Assembly (NCBI GenBank): GCA_963942565.1
Contig: OZ012689.1
Location: 22,024,856-22,088,855, forward strand
Direction of reading: 5' to 3'
Source of the DNA: Maea johnstoni
Taxonomy: Eukaryota > Annelida > Polychaeta > Spionida > Magelonidae
Length of the DNA stretch: 64,000 nt
The notes beneath the pieces are model-generated. The model did no database searches. It was not told the DNA's origin and saw nothing but the letters and a program-made list of their open reading frames with translations. Made by a program: the position numbers and the translations under genes. This document shows, in pieces, positions 9,147 through 19,620 of this stretch (the stretch's first letter is position 1; the number at the start of each line of letters is the position of its first letter).

Positions 9147-12077
9147 CTATAATGTCACTGCCTTCAATACTGCCGATGCAAAAGCCTGACCTTTTCCTGA
9201 CCCTGGCTTAAAATAATGATTCACAAATGTAGTAGTTGATGACCAATCTGCCGCCTCCAAAATATGTTGAATAGCCACCCCCTTCATCATTGCATAAGTG
9301 GTAGCCACAGATCTTACTGAATGTGCATTCATTTTTAACACTTGACAATCTTCCTCATCCGCTGAAGAATAAGCATACTTAATAGTTTCTACTATCCATC
9401 TTGCCAGAGTCTTGTTCGAAGCACCTTGACCTTGACTCTCTCCAGCCCCAAAAGTCACAAATAGTCTTTTCTCTCCATTCTTCCTAAACAAAGCACTTCT
9501 TTCAATGTAATGCCTTAATGCTCTAACTGGACACATAAGCTCTTCCTCCTCACATGACGCCATATCTTTAAATGTGGGAATGACTATCGTCCTACCCGCA
9601 TAGTTCACTCTAGCATTCTTAGGTATAAAATTTGGGATGTAACCAATTTGTATATGTTGTGGTCTTTCAATAAAGTCATTCTTTGCAATAGACAAGGCCC
9701 CTAATTCACTACATCTCCTTGCTGTCGCCGCCGCCACTAAAAACACAGTTTTATAAGACACATATTTCATTTGAGCACTGACCATTGGCTCGAATGGCTC
9801 CCTCGTCAAACTTTGAAGCACCAACGATAAGTTCCACGCCTTGAATAGAATTTTCCTTGGGGGTCTTTGAATAGCCGTCGCCTTCCTAATATTTTTTAGT
9901 TCTTCTATTTCACATAATCGTTTACCATGAACCTTCCTGTGCCATTTGCTCAAGGCCGAAATGTACCCAGAGACCGCATGAGCAGAAGCGCCCCCTTCAA
10001 ACATATCTGTTAGGAAATTACACACATCAGCTACAGAGGAATTCCTGGGATGTTTAACCCGCTCCTTGTTACACCAATCAATATATTTCTGGATTTTGTA
10101 TCCGTACGTCTTGCATGTGGTTGGTCTAATGTCACTCGTTGCCAACTCCGCAGATTTTGTTCGAAAACCTTTCTTTCTGAGATCTGCCCGCTGACTTTCC
10201 ATGCATATAAGTTTAACATTTCCGGATTCGGATGATACTTTTGTTGTCCCGGATGTTTTAGAAGTCTTGGCTTCACTGGCAACTTCCTCGGTACCTCTAC
10301 CAGCAGGTCTATCAGGAGAGACATCCACGGTTGTCTTCCCCAATTTGGCGCTATCAAAATCACTCTGTTTCCGTCTCTTTTCACTTTCTGCAACACCTGA
10401 AGAATCAACGGCTCCGGCGGATACGCATAACCCTCCAGGCTCCTCCAACTGATTGACAGACTGTCCGTTGCAAACGCCCCTGGATCCCTCTCCCTGGAGC
10501 AATACACTGGTAACTTCCGTGTGAGAGAATTCGCGAATAGGTCCACAAACGGTGTCCCCCAAATCTGAAAGATTCCTCTCGCTACTGCTGGACATAACGA
10601 CCATTCGTGCGGTAGGCCCTGGCGCGAGTATAGATCCGCTAAGACGTTCATTTTCCCCTGAATGAATACTGCCACCAATCTGATGCCCCTCTGTTTGCAC
10701 CACTTGAGCATCTCCCACGTTAAATAGCATAGACTGGCCGAGTGAGTACCCCCTTGCTTGTTTATATACGCGACAACTGTCGTGTTGTCGCACTTGATCT
10801 TCACCCTTTGTTGTTCCACCATCGTCTGAAAATGGACCAGTGCATTGAATATTGCCTTCATCTCGAGCCAATTGATATGCCTGGATCTTTCTGTCTCGGA
10901 CCATTCTCCATTGGTTTCGCCTCCCGACTCCAGATAGGCTCCCCAACCTGTCTTGCTTGCGTCTGACACTAGAATGCGATCTGGCTCTTGCGGTGACAGG
11001 GACACTCCTTTTCTCAAATTCTCCTCTTTCTCCCACCAACGGATATGTTCTTCCACCGAAGGTAGAATCGGAATGGTTTCCTCTATGTGACCCGTACTGG
11101 GCTTCCACCAGGCCTGCAGATAAAGCTGTAACGGTCTTGTGTGCAGCCTGCCCCATTCTATCTGGAATATGCAACTGTTCAGCAACCCCAGGAACCTCAA
11201 GTACTGTCGTACTATCACTCTTCTGGCCTTCCTTATGGCTGCCGCTATCGCCATGACAGCCACCACCCGATCTTCTGGAATTGTCACTATCCCCATTCTG
11301 GTCAAAAACCTGGCCCCGATATAAGTCAAATCCTGCGTTGGCTCTATATCCGACTTCTCCCAATTGATTATGAGACCTATCTTCGACATGAATTCTATCA
11401 TCCTTTGAGATCTTGACACCAAGAATGACCTGTCCTGATCCTTCCCCAAGAAGTCGTCGAGGAACGCACAATTGAACAGACCCATTGTCCTCCTGATATG
11501 CTCGGTTACTGGTGCTATCATCTTCGTGAAGACCCTTGGAGCTGTCGTTATTCCGAAGGGCAATACTGTAAATTCGAATGTTCGCTTCCCCACACGAAAT
11601 CTCAGGTATTTCCACTGTTCTTGGCACACTGGAACATGGAAATACGCATCTTTCAGGTCTATCGACATCATCCAATCTCCTGGGCGTACTTCCTGGATAA
11701 TCTGCTTGAGTGTGGTCATTTTGAATTTGATCTTTCTGATATATTGATTTAAAGGTTTTAGATTTATGACCGGCCTCCACGTACCGTTCTTCTTTGGCGC
11801 CAGAAATATTGTTGAGTAAAACCCCTCTTGAAAATTCTCTGTTACCTCGCGTATAGCTGATTTGCGTAATAAATCTTCTACCTCTTTTAATAAGGACTTT
11901 CGTTTGTCTGCATTCTGGGGTATAGGTGTTACTCGAATCCCCTGGAATCTTGGTCTCTCCTGGAATTCTATGCAGTAGCCTCGACGTAGAATCTCTATCG
12001 CCCATTGATCGCGACACCAAGGCTCCCAAATTTTCAAGAAGCGTTCTAGTCGCCCCCCTACTATCTCTGACACACAT
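9147..12077 (-). CDS. DIRS tyrosine recombinase frame
   Basis: Open for 976 codons. Only about the last 330 residues (roughly 9147-10150) read as a protein domain, a phage-integrase-type tyrosine recombinase. Visible features are an N-terminal SAM-like region (KTYGYKIQKYIDWCNKE), the first catalytic arginine region (TARRCSELGAL), HSVRSVATTYAMMKG as the HxxR box, and WSSTTTFVNHYF with the catalytic tyrosine near the end. The upstream two thirds overlaps the RT frame on the same strand and is not obviously a protein in its own right. Near-complete overlap of the RT and recombinase frames is known in DIRS-1, so expression probably relies on an internal start or recoding. The enzyme would integrate the circular element DNA. 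Confidence 0.9.
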   Translation of the reverse strand: MCVRDSRGATRTLLENLGALVSRSMGDRDSTSRLLHRIPGETKIPGDSSNTYTPECRQTKVLIKRGRRFITQISYTRGNREFSRGVLLNNISGAKEERYVEAGHKSKTFKSIYQKDQIQNDHTQADYPGSTPRRLDDVDRPERCVFPCSSVPRTVEIPEISCGEANIRIYSIALRNNDSSKGLHEDDSTSNRAYQEDNGSVQLCVPRRLLGEGSGQVILGVKISKDDRIHVEDRSHNQLGEVGYRANAGFDLYRGQVFDQNGDSDNSRRSGGGCHGDSGSHKEGQKSDSTTVLEVPGVAEQLHIPDRMGQAAHKTVTALSAGLVEAQYGSHRGNHSDSTFGGRTYPLVGERGEFEKRSVPVTARARSHSSVRRKQDRLGSLSGVGRRNQWRMVRDRKIQAYQLARDEGNIQCTGPFSDDGGTTKGEDQVRQHDSCRVYKQARGYSLGQSMLFNVGDAQVVQTEGHQIGGSIHSGENERLSGSILAPGPTARMVVMSSSSERNLSDLGDTVCGPIREFSHTEVTSVLLQGEGSRGVCNGQSVNQLEEPGGLCVSAGAVDSSGVAESEKRRKQSDFDSAKLGKTTVDVSPDRPAGRGTEEVASEAKTSKTSGTTKVSSESGNVKLICMESQRADLRKKGFRTKSAELATSDIRPTTCKTYGYKIQKYIDWCNKERVKHPRNSSVADVCNFLTDMFEGGASAHAVSGYISALSKWHRKVHGKRLCEIEELKNIRKATAIQRPPRKILFKAWNLSLVLQSLTREPFEPMVSAQMKYVSYKTVFLVAAATARRCSELGALSIAKNDFIERPQHIQIGYIPNFIPKNARVNYAGRTIVIPTFKDMASCEEEELMCPVRALRHYIERSALFRKNGEKRLFVTFGAGESQGQGASNKTLARWIVETIKYAYSSADEEDCQVLKMNAHSVRSVATTYAMMKGVAIQHILEAADWSSTTTFVNHYFKPGSGKGQAFASAVLKAVTL

Positions 12078-12292
12078 GGAGCTTTTGGAACGTCACTTCC
12101 TCCTGGAAAACCCTTGTCCTCCATTCCACGGCCTTCCACCTCTCGAGCCGCCACGACCTCCTCTACCACCTCTGCTGTCGCCCCTCGATCTACCGCTGAA
12201 GTCTCGAAAAGACTGTCTGAACTTCTCTCTCGAGCTGCCAAAGAAATTGCTCCTCTCCCGACCTCGAGAAGCATCCTTCCTATAATCATCAT
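10031..12292 (-). CDS. DIRS reverse transcriptase, RNase H and methyltransferase-like frame
   Basis: 753 codons. The order is as follows: a connector of about 100 residues; RT at about 110-310, with the fingers motif GTWRPVINLKPLN, the first catalytic Asp in SIDLKDAYFHVP, PFGITTAPRVF, and FLDDF as the active-site box; RNase H at about 440-560 (LVSDASKTGWGAYLES, WLEMKAIFNAL, KCDNTTVVAYINKQGG); and a C-terminal part (VDLFANSLTRKLP, ISWRSLEGYAYPP, ILIAPNWGRQPW) matching the DNA adenine methyltransferase-like domain that follows RNase H in DIRS1-group elements. Its first 200 bases overlap the end of the Gag-like frame, which suggests coupled translation. Confidence 0.93.
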   Translation of the reverse strand: MMIIGRMLLEVGRGAISLAARERSSDSLFETSAVDRGATAEVVEEVVAAREVEGRGMEDKGFPGGSDVPKAPCVSEIVGGRLERFLKIWEPWCRDQWAIEILRRGYCIEFQERPRFQGIRVTPIPQNADKRKSLLKEVEDLLRKSAIREVTENFQEGFYSTIFLAPKKNGTWRPVINLKPLNQYIRKIKFKMTTLKQIIQEVRPGDWMMSIDLKDAYFHVPVCQEQWKYLRFRVGKRTFEFTVLPFGITTAPRVFTKMIAPVTEHIRRTMGLFNCAFLDDFLGKDQDRSFLVSRSQRMIEFMSKIGLIINWEKSDIEPTQDLTYIGARFLTRMGIVTIPEDRVVAVMAIAAAIRKARRVIVRQYLRFLGLLNSCIFQIEWGRLHTRPLQLYLQAWWKPSTGHIEETIPILPSVEEHIRWWEKEENLRKGVSLSPQEPDRILVSDASKTGWGAYLESGGETNGEWSETERSRHINWLEMKAIFNALVHFQTMVEQQRVKIKCDNTTVVAYINKQGGTHSASLCYLTWEMLKWCKQRGIRLVAVFIQGKMNVLADLYSRQGLPHEWSLCPAVARGIFQIWGTPFVDLFANSLTRKLPVYCSRERDPGAFATDSLSISWRSLEGYAYPPEPLILQVLQKVKRDGNRVILIAPNWGRQPWMSLLIDLLVEVPRKLPVKPRLLKHPGQQKYHPNPEMLNLYAWKVSGQISERKVFEQNLRSWQRVTLDQPHARRTDTKSRNILIGVTRSGLNIPGIPL

Positions 12293-14258
12293 ATCTTGGT
12301 TTCTTTTGATTCTGATGATACGTCTGGGTCTCCTTCTTCCTCTTCTCCGCTCGGCTCACCGCTACTCTGGCTTCCTTCAACTGGTCTTCTTTTTTCAGTT
12401 CCTCTGAGAAACCCGGGGCACGATTCGCGAAGAGTGCTTTCGCTGGGACCGCTTTGGCCCTCGTCAGGAAATCCTTGTCAGATATCCCCAGATCTGTCTT
12501 CTCCAGCACATTCCTCCTGACCGCCCTGAGACCATTAGCATGGAGACGAGCTGTTACCGTGCGTAGATCGCTGGTCGCCTGTTCAAGTGCTGTGACCGCC
12601 ATACTGATGAAGTCTCGACCTTCCTCATTATCCTCATTGGCCGGCTTCTGCAGACACTGTTGTTTCTTCATAGCTGTAAGCGCAGCTCTCATGAAAACTA
12701 TGATGCGATGCTGTAACTTCGTCCCTTCTGCCGTTCTAAAGGCCAACGAGTTCTTATCCAGCTGCGGAACCTTCTTCCCCGCGTAGGAGCACTGCTCTTC
12801 CACGAATAGATCTATCTCGGGCTGCATCCCCAGCTTCTGGAAGTCCTTATCAATAAATTGATAATTCTTGTTTACGCTTATGGCCAGGACACTGGGCAGT
12901 TGGTTGTTGTCCTTCTTCGACGTTAACACATCGTTCACCAATTCCTCCCACTTCTTCCCATCTTCTGGTGGAACCGGGAACCTAGGGAACCTTACGGAAG
13001 TCTTGGTGGCACTCTCGTTAGACGCTTCCTTCACCCCTGGAACCATGGCACTTTTGTAAACCTCCTCATCTGCGGCCGCAATAAACGCCCACATGCCCTC
13101 ATGGAACTTTGTCTTGTCTGGGACCTTACTATCAAAACATGCATCTGCCCAATTCGCCGCCATCGAAGATACATCTTCCTTCTCCTTCCTCAAGTCCATC
13201 ACAGCCTTGTCACAAAAGAAACTACGATACGCTGAAGTAGGGACACAGGCCTGTACCACTTTCGACAACGGCAAACTTTTCTTATCAAAATCCTCCTCCT
13301 TCTCTGTCTTCTTATCCTTCCTGTCATCTTTCTCCTTGTCATTCAGATTAAGATTCAATGCCAGTTTAATCGTTTTGGCTCCATTTTCCACCACTATCTC
13401 TTGTTGCTTATCAGCAACTGCTGAGACTGGCCTATCCAAAGTTCTTACTCTCTCTTCAAACTGAGACGGCTTGTCTGGCATATCCTCATCATAAACAATA
13501 CTATTATAATCATTATCATGACCAAACGTATTATCAGAATCTTCACCGTTATCAGCATTATTAGATAATGAAACGGACTTATCTGTCTTCCCAGTGATCT
13601 TGGAGATGGATTCGTTTATGGCCACCAGCGTATCCCTCAACTCCTGATGGATTTCCCTCTTGAAGTTGCTGAAGTGGCTACTCTGTTCCTCCTCGAAGGC
13701 CCGGAACATGTTGAAAACCTTCCTTCCCTTCGCGCCCGCAAAGACGTCTTCGTAGTCACCATCATCCTCATCCTTCTCGGAACCATCGGACGATCTTCTC
13801 TCCACATGGGTGATGACCAATTCCGGCTCGGACTTGTCCTCCTGGACCACATCTTGGGATTTATCAACCCCCAACGTGTCCGCCGCATGGATGCCGCCAT
13901 CTTGGGACGACTGCGCAACCTTCCGCGCAGCCTCGCTCTCATCTTCACCAGTCACTTCCGTGCCGCCATTTTTGTCTGTTTTGGATGTCGTCGCCTGGAT
14001 TACCGTGGAAACAGCTTCACTCGCCCCACTCCCAGGATTGTCAAGACTCTTATCAGAGCCCCAACACTCCGACAGATACTCTTGGAAGGACGGGAACCCA
14101 CGAAACGGCTTCAAGTCGGCGCACTTGTTACAGATGTGGAACTCGCCCAAATGTTCCCAACAAGTGCCATGTGGATCTCCTTGCTGTATTCGTCGACTAC
14201 AACATCGACAGGTACGTTCCTTTCTCGGTTTCTCTTTCAGCTTTCCCATGATACTCAA
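12093..14258 (-). CDS. DIRS Gag-like frame (ORF1)
   Basis: 721 codons, the first frame after the promoter-bearing terminus, so in the Gag position of DIRS elements. The N terminus has a Cys/His cluster (CRCCSRR, GTCWEHLGEFHICNKCADL) that looks like a zinc-binding module. The middle is acidic with a long charged Lys/Glu/Asp stretch. A more ordered region follows (VVQACVPTSAYRSFFCDKAV onward), and the C terminus is Arg/Gly-rich (SRGDSRGGRGGRGGSRGG), a typical RNA-binding tail. The start chosen is the first ATG, about 60 bp inside the inverted repeat boundary. Identity as Gag rests on position and composition. Confidence 0.85.
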   Translation of the reverse strand: MSIMGKLKEKPRKERTCRCCSRRIQQGDPHGTCWEHLGEFHICNKCADLKPFRGFPSFQEYLSECWGSDKSLDNPGSGASEAVSTVIQATTSKTDKNGGTEVTGEDESEAARKVAQSSQDGGIHAADTLGVDKSQDVVQEDKSEPELVITHVERRSSDGSEKDEDDGDYEDVFAGAKGRKVFNMFRAFEEEQSSHFSNFKREIHQELRDTLVAINESISKITGKTDKSVSLSNNADNGEDSDNTFGHDNDYNSIVYDEDMPDKPSQFEERVRTLDRPVSAVADKQQEIVVENGAKTIKLALNLNLNDKEKDDRKDKKTEKEEDFDKKSLPLSKVVQACVPTSAYRSFFCDKAVMDLRKEKEDVSSMAANWADACFDSKVPDKTKFHEGMWAFIAAADEEVYKSAMVPGVKEASNESATKTSVRFPRFPVPPEDGKKWEELVNDVLTSKKDNNQLPSVLAISVNKNYQFIDKDFQKLGMQPEIDLFVEEQCSYAGKKVPQLDKNSLAFRTAEGTKLQHRIIVFMRAALTAMKKQQCLQKPANEDNEEGRDFISMAVTALEQATSDLRTVTARLHANGLRAVRRNVLEKTDLGISDKDFLTRAKAVPAKALFANRAPGFSEELKKEDQLKEARVAVSRAEKRKKETQTYHQNQKKPRYDDYRKDASRGRERSNFFGSSREKFRQSFRDFSGRSRGDSRGGRGGRGGSRGGRPWNGGQGFSRRK

Positions 14259-14270
14259 TTCTGAACGAGC

Positions 14271-14502
14271 AGTACAGCGTGCTCAGAAAAAAGAGAAGGA
14301 GGCGACGAACGAGCGCTGTATTTATAGCACACGGCACTAGCGGAGTGACCGGTGGTCAGTGGGCAGGTTAATTTAATTATCAATACAAGGGAGAACTATT
14401 TTGTTCTGCCTTGTCTTTTAATTGGTTCTGAGCAGTACGATGTGAGGTCAGAGATAAAGGTCATATTAGGTGAGGGTAGGTTTTGTTAAGTGTTATAGAA
14501 TG
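14271..14502. repeat. DIRS left inverted terminal repeat with promoter (element 5' side)
   Basis: The complement of 8243-8438 for about 200 bp, then a unique outer tip (TTTTGTTAAGTGTTATAGAATG). A TATAAATA box read leftward (complement of TATTTATA near 14320) lies about 60 bp upstream of the Gag start and probably drives the element's transcript. Confidence 0.9.
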
Positions 14503-14651
14503 AGAATGTTTTTGCCATGACAGTAGCATTTGTAGATGTCTGTCAGATGCGCTGGGCATGAAGGGTCGATAGTCAACTATCTCCACCCTGGTCCACTTAT
14601 TCCAGCTCTTAGCGACAATGCAATAGCATTTCCTTAGAAAGGCCAACATCT

Positions 14652-14868
14652 TTAACCCATTCATACCCAGGGTTGCCTCAGAGAGAATGTGAAGATTATC
14701 CAATATATCGTCCAAAAATTTGAAAATAAAACGTGAATTCGAAAATTATTTGATGTGATTTTTTGTCAAGTATTTTTCCTCTTCATGTTTCAATTACCTG
14801 GTATTTTTGGCAGTATGGAAATATTCTAATGATAACTTTTATTGGAACTCTGGGTATGAATAGGTTAA
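14652..14868. mobile_element. TTAA MITE of a second family (pB2), full length
   Basis: TTAA at both ends and terminal inverted repeats CCCATTCATACCCAG / CTGGGTATGAATAGG. It is a different sequence from pB1 but has the same piggyBac-type TTAA target. Other pieces: 34824-34941, 44758-44980 and 50989-51049. Confidence 0.75.
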
Positions 14869-15162
14869 ACAAAAAAGATTTACCCAACCTGTCTTCTTCA
14901 CAGCAAATGCTACACTTAATTTGTCCACATACTAGTATTTCAAAATTTAGTAAAATCAAAGACTTTTGTAGAGACTAAGTTTCACCAACTTCGTATGAAC
15001 TACCTTTTTAAGTTTCAAAAATGTAAAATAAGTAAGTCACAATGACGGACACTTCAACACGCCAGAAGTGATGTTGAAATCATACCAAAATTAAATTTAT
15101 AGTACTACTAGGTGGGTGGACATCTGAGTTGAGACTTTTGCCCCATATCGTGTAGGGAGGAA

Positions 15163-15371
15163 CCCTTATCCTGGTGGTGGCTAATTTGGCCGATACATAG
15201 TGATGCAAAAAAGCTGAAGAATGACTGAAACCCTGGCAAATGGGTACTCATCTGAGAGTACTCAGCGAGAGCTTTCATATGAGTACCAACAAGACAGGGT
15301 TTGGATGATTATCAGAAATCTTAGCATTCTTGTGATTTGGACGAAAGTAGCCTCAGCATTGGAAGGGTTAT
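15163..15371 (+). mobile_element. piggyBac-like MITE (pB1)
   Basis: From CCCTTATCCTGGTGGTGGCT to CCTCAGCATTGGAAGGG. The flanking TTAA has drifted on both sides. Confidence 0.8.
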
Positions 15372-18300
15372 ATAAGGTATACTACAGGTGTGCTGAAATG
15401 ACAATGGGAGATGAGAAGATGCCTGGCAAGAAGACAGGTGGGCCATGTGTGACATACAAAGGCTTTGTAAATACAACAGCAAAGCACTTCAGAAAATAAC
15501 TTAAAACTTTACTTTGTACAAATGCTTTTTTTTGTTCAAATGGATGATAGCATAGATTTCTCTCTCTCGTTGTAGTCTCTGCTAAGATCACTACCATTCA
15601 CTAGTACGCAGCACATCCTTGCAACTATTCAACCGGAGTCGCTGCCCTCTCATTGTTTAAGTATTGCTTCTATGACGTCGATTACCACATGTTTTGCATC
15701 CATAAGAAAATGGGCATAATGAGTACTGCTCTAAGAGATTGCTTCATTTTGATTGGTCAATAAATCCTATTTTGCATCTGAGGCAAATCAACGACAATAT
15801 TCCTAGAAGTTCCTTTTTATCGTAATGGATTCATCCTCAGAGGAATTCTAATTGCCCTTTAAATTTGTGAACACCTTATTATTGAAATCACTGCAAGGAT
15901 AAGAAATGGGCAGGGAATGCTCCTGGGAACAGATTCAACTGTTTTGCACTTAAAAATAACTCAAATAATTTTCCAAATAGAAAAAGTGTCTAGTGATTTT
16001 GACTGATGATCCTCCCTTTTAATAAAGAACCTGTAATCATATAATCCCGTTTCCCCATGCTAGTATTTGCATCAAATCAGGAACACAAAAATATGAAGAT
16101 GTCTGAGTTAGAATGAATCATGAAACTATCTGAGATTTCTTTAGCCCATATTATATTGCCATGAGAATAATTCTGCAATCAAAAAGCCCTTAGGTAAGAC
16201 AACTGTGCACCTATTTCTCAAAACAACATTTCGGTAAAATACCTCAAAGTGATCCTTCATGAAGTAGACATTCAAAAAATGAAGAAAAAGACATTTATCA
16301 AACAAAAATAATGATGGAGATGATTCTTTCACAAAGAAATGAGAGAAATGTTATTTTGATCAAAAATATACCCAATTCCTTTTAGAAATAGGATAGATGA
16401 TCATTTCTACAAAAATGTGATTTTGAGAAAATTACGATCAACAATATTCTTTTTAGATATTTGTTAAATATTTGAGATATTCGATGACACTGTCAGACCG
16501 CAGGACTTTAACCCATTCCACTCCATATCGCCATGACAACCTGAGTCATCTGTACATGTACCTGAACTTATTACACATCATCTAGGTAGCCATGATATGA
16601 AATCACCAAACATGCATAAGGGCTGAATTATGATCACTGACCAAAAGATCTGACATGTACACGTAATTATTCCCAAGCAGACATGAAATTTGCATCTAAA
16701 AATACATTAAACAGAAAGTCCACATATGCACCATCAATATAACAACAGCATTGTCTTTATCATAAAAGTGTCTATCCAGGAAAAGAAACTTATCCACCTC
16801 ACAACACAATGGTCAACAGTGACGCTAAGAGGAAGCAATCAAAAGGGAAAATATGATGTAATTGTCATGCATTCAATCTGGATGACCTCAAAATGACCTT
16901 TGACCTTTGGAGGTCATGGGAGATTCCAACAATTCATGTTCTTTCAAGGTCAGATTACCATTACCTTTTTCTTTCAAGGTCAAAATTGAAGAGTACCAAA
17001 ACCTCCTTACTGTAAGTAGTAGCAGACTAAGTCTATCGTGCCTAACATAGAGTGAAGGGGTTTACCATTAATACATGCTCAATTTGCACAAATTGTAAAG
17101 TATGCATCAAGTCTAAGTATGCAGGCAAATAATTCCACCAATAAACCAGACCAATAACGCCCAATTGCTTTCTTATTCACTGAACTTTAAGAAATAAATA
17201 TGGTATCAGAATTCAGAACTGATATTCTTTCTTCTTTCCAAAATATGCATGCAAGAGAAAATGGTTTTCATGAAGCTGTCCACTACTTTTGATGGAGACT
17301 GAGCTGATATTCTTTCTTCTTTCCAAAATATGCATGCAAGAGAAAATGGTTTTCATGAAGCTGTCCACTACTTTTGATGGAGACGGTGGGCTCCCTTATT
17401 TAGAAAGAAACACTGGAGAGATCTACCATTGGAATGATTGCTGGAATAAAATGCAAACAACAAGATCTAGAAAAGGAACCCCACTACCATATACTGTGTT
17501 CAAACAATGGTCACCAGAAATGGAACTCTCATATCAAGAATGGATTCCGACAATGGTCACCAGGAATGGAATTCTCCCTTAATATCTTATCTTTTTACAC
17601 TTGGTTCACTGTTCAGGACAATGTCTATAACTGCAAAAGTCAGAATAAACATCCATGAAACTGATATGTGCTGTAACATTTGGGTGTTTTCCTAAAAGTT
17701 GATACCAAATATGTGAGATGAACGTGTTTTGAAAGGTGCTTTTGAAGGCATTAAATTCAAACCTGGTAAATACGGACACTCTTCCGCTGCTCCAACAGTA
17801 TAATTGAATAATCACACCTGAAGGCTGAGAGTGGTATCCAACAAAAGTCAATGGTCAACTCAGACGGTTCTCAATAGTAGAAAGGTATTAGAAAACACAC
17901 ATATCTGGGCTACAGTCATGTGTTCAGCATTTGAAGGTGTTCATGGTGACAGGTATATTATACCCAAAGCAAAATTCTTGACGTCTTTCAAATCTCTACA
18001 ACAGATTGGAATGGCACGGATAGAGGACCAATGACACAGGCAATACGAAAAGACAATGACCCTAGTGGTCAAACAAAGAACTAAAACTTCTTTCCTAAAG
18101 GAAGCTTCACAAAATTTGAATTTTCAACAGAAATAATCCTTGTTAAGTAACTACAGAGAATGAAATTTTCTCAAAAAGAAATTTCCAACTTAAATAAAAA
18201 TTCTTCCTAGAATTCCTGTTGTGGAGGTATTTGATGTTGTTGAAATAAATATCTACAAATTATATCAAATATCTGGCAGGCATTCTGTGCGACTAGTAGG

Positions 18301-19620
18301 AGAACAATAATGCCATTTACACATTCACAGCTGGACTTCTACAGCTCAAATATAAATACAGTACAAATGTCCCTCTCACATGGAGAGAAGACCCGATCAT
18401 TTGGCGAGGAAGGGTTGCAGATAGCAGACTAAGAAGGAGAGAGGCTCTTAGATCTATACAAGATAGAGATTTATATATATATTTATGTATAACCTTTTCT
18501 TAAATATGCAATAGTATCGTTATGAGATGTTGTGGAAAATCTTGATGATGAAAGACTTGAATGAGTCAAACTAGAACACTGAGTAGCGCATTTCAGTTCC
18601 TCCTGACCAATCATAAGTGGGCATCATCTGCAGTGCGGGACTTCCTTAAACAACAAACTTGGCTTGATACTGTAGCAGGACAATAGTAGGTTACTCGCAG
18701 AATAGGAGTCTGAGATGATTTTCTCTGCTGTCGGTGGACCAGTTGAGTCTGGAGCGTCGAGAATTAATGACTTATCAGTCAGAACAAGATAAGATTGTAC
18801 AAAATACTTGGAGAAACAGCCTTCTTTCAAATACAAAAGACAGCTTCTGTAAAGATGGATCTTGTGAATTTTCTAGAACATTCCAAGTACATAAGATCGC
18901 CTGTTCACTCTGCTCACAAGAGGTTTGTTTTACTTGATTATGACTCACGCCACAAATCTTTTTCACTCGAAAAATGAATTCCTTTTAGACGTTTTGATCA
19001 CTTCATGTAAAAGACTTCTAGAATTGTCATTTCTATGTTTGCCTAAAATAAGACAGTAAATGGGAACACTTCAATGTAGCGGTTTCCTCCATCTGTGTCA
19101 ACCCTAAATGTGGTTGACTTTCACAGCTGATGAAGCACCTCGGTTCAACCATGAATGGGTTACAATTGTATCAGTTCTGCACCAAAACTCTGTCAATTCA
19201 GTTTCATTTGATGATTTTGTTTCAGAGTGTTTTAGTTCTGAATGAAATTGAATCAAATCAGTTTCAATTGGTCACATCCGATTGGGTCTTGTAAAATTTG
19301 TCTTTATCATTTGAGAGTTCTGCATTAAATTGCATCAGTTCTGTAGAGAAATCAAATACAGATAATTCAGTTGTCTTTTCAGAAAGATGGTACTGGTTCA
19401 GAATCAAACTCTATTCATTCAGTCTGATTTCCCTTGAAATATCTGCCGGTTGAATATTTGAATGTATTGGCTCGGCACCATTTCTGCATGAAATGCAGTG
19501 TTGATGCATTTCTCTATCAGAAAGTATAAAATCCAAAACTGCTTCTGTGCTGAACTGTATCCTTTGAGTATAAAACTATCAATCTGCATCATCTATGACA
19601 ATTTGCACCAGAGAAGTTTA
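15372..19620. other. Region downstream of SPOP, no recognisable gene
   Basis: AT-rich DNA with no convincing exon. It holds an exact-looking 85-bp tandem duplication (17221-17390) and a smaller one with GACAATGGTCACCAG near 17505 and 17553. A piece resembling a TTAA MITE end (TTAACCCATTCCACTCCA) lies at 16510. It may contain the distal SPOP 3' UTR. Confidence 0.55.
17221..17390. repeat. Tandem duplication, 85-bp unit, two copies
   Basis: GATATTCTTTCTTCTTTCCA through TTTTGATGGAGAC occurs at 17221 and again at 17306 with almost no differences, so it is recent. Confidence 0.92.

Larger units (their letters stand above)
8196..14502 (-). mobile_element. DIRS-family tyrosine-recombinase retrotransposon, looks whole
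   Basis: A 6.3-kb element read right to left. Its parts are an outer terminus at 14502, inverted terminal repeats, a Gag-like frame, an RT/RNase H/methyltransferase-like frame, a tyrosine recombinase frame, an internal complementary region (8487-8583) and an outer terminus at 8196. The two inverted repeats share about 200 bp that look identical by eye (8243-8437 and 14271-14480 region). The internal complementary region matches both outer ends and joins them at AATG, the arrangement known for DIRS elements, which integrate through a circular intermediate by tyrosine recombination and leave no target-site duplication. All three frames are long and open, so it looks whole and young. I noticed no clear breaks. 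Confidence 0.95.

Noticed and set aside
9147-14340. Plus-strand open frames of 60-205 codons inside the DIRS element
   Set aside because: Shadows opposite the element's three genuine frames.
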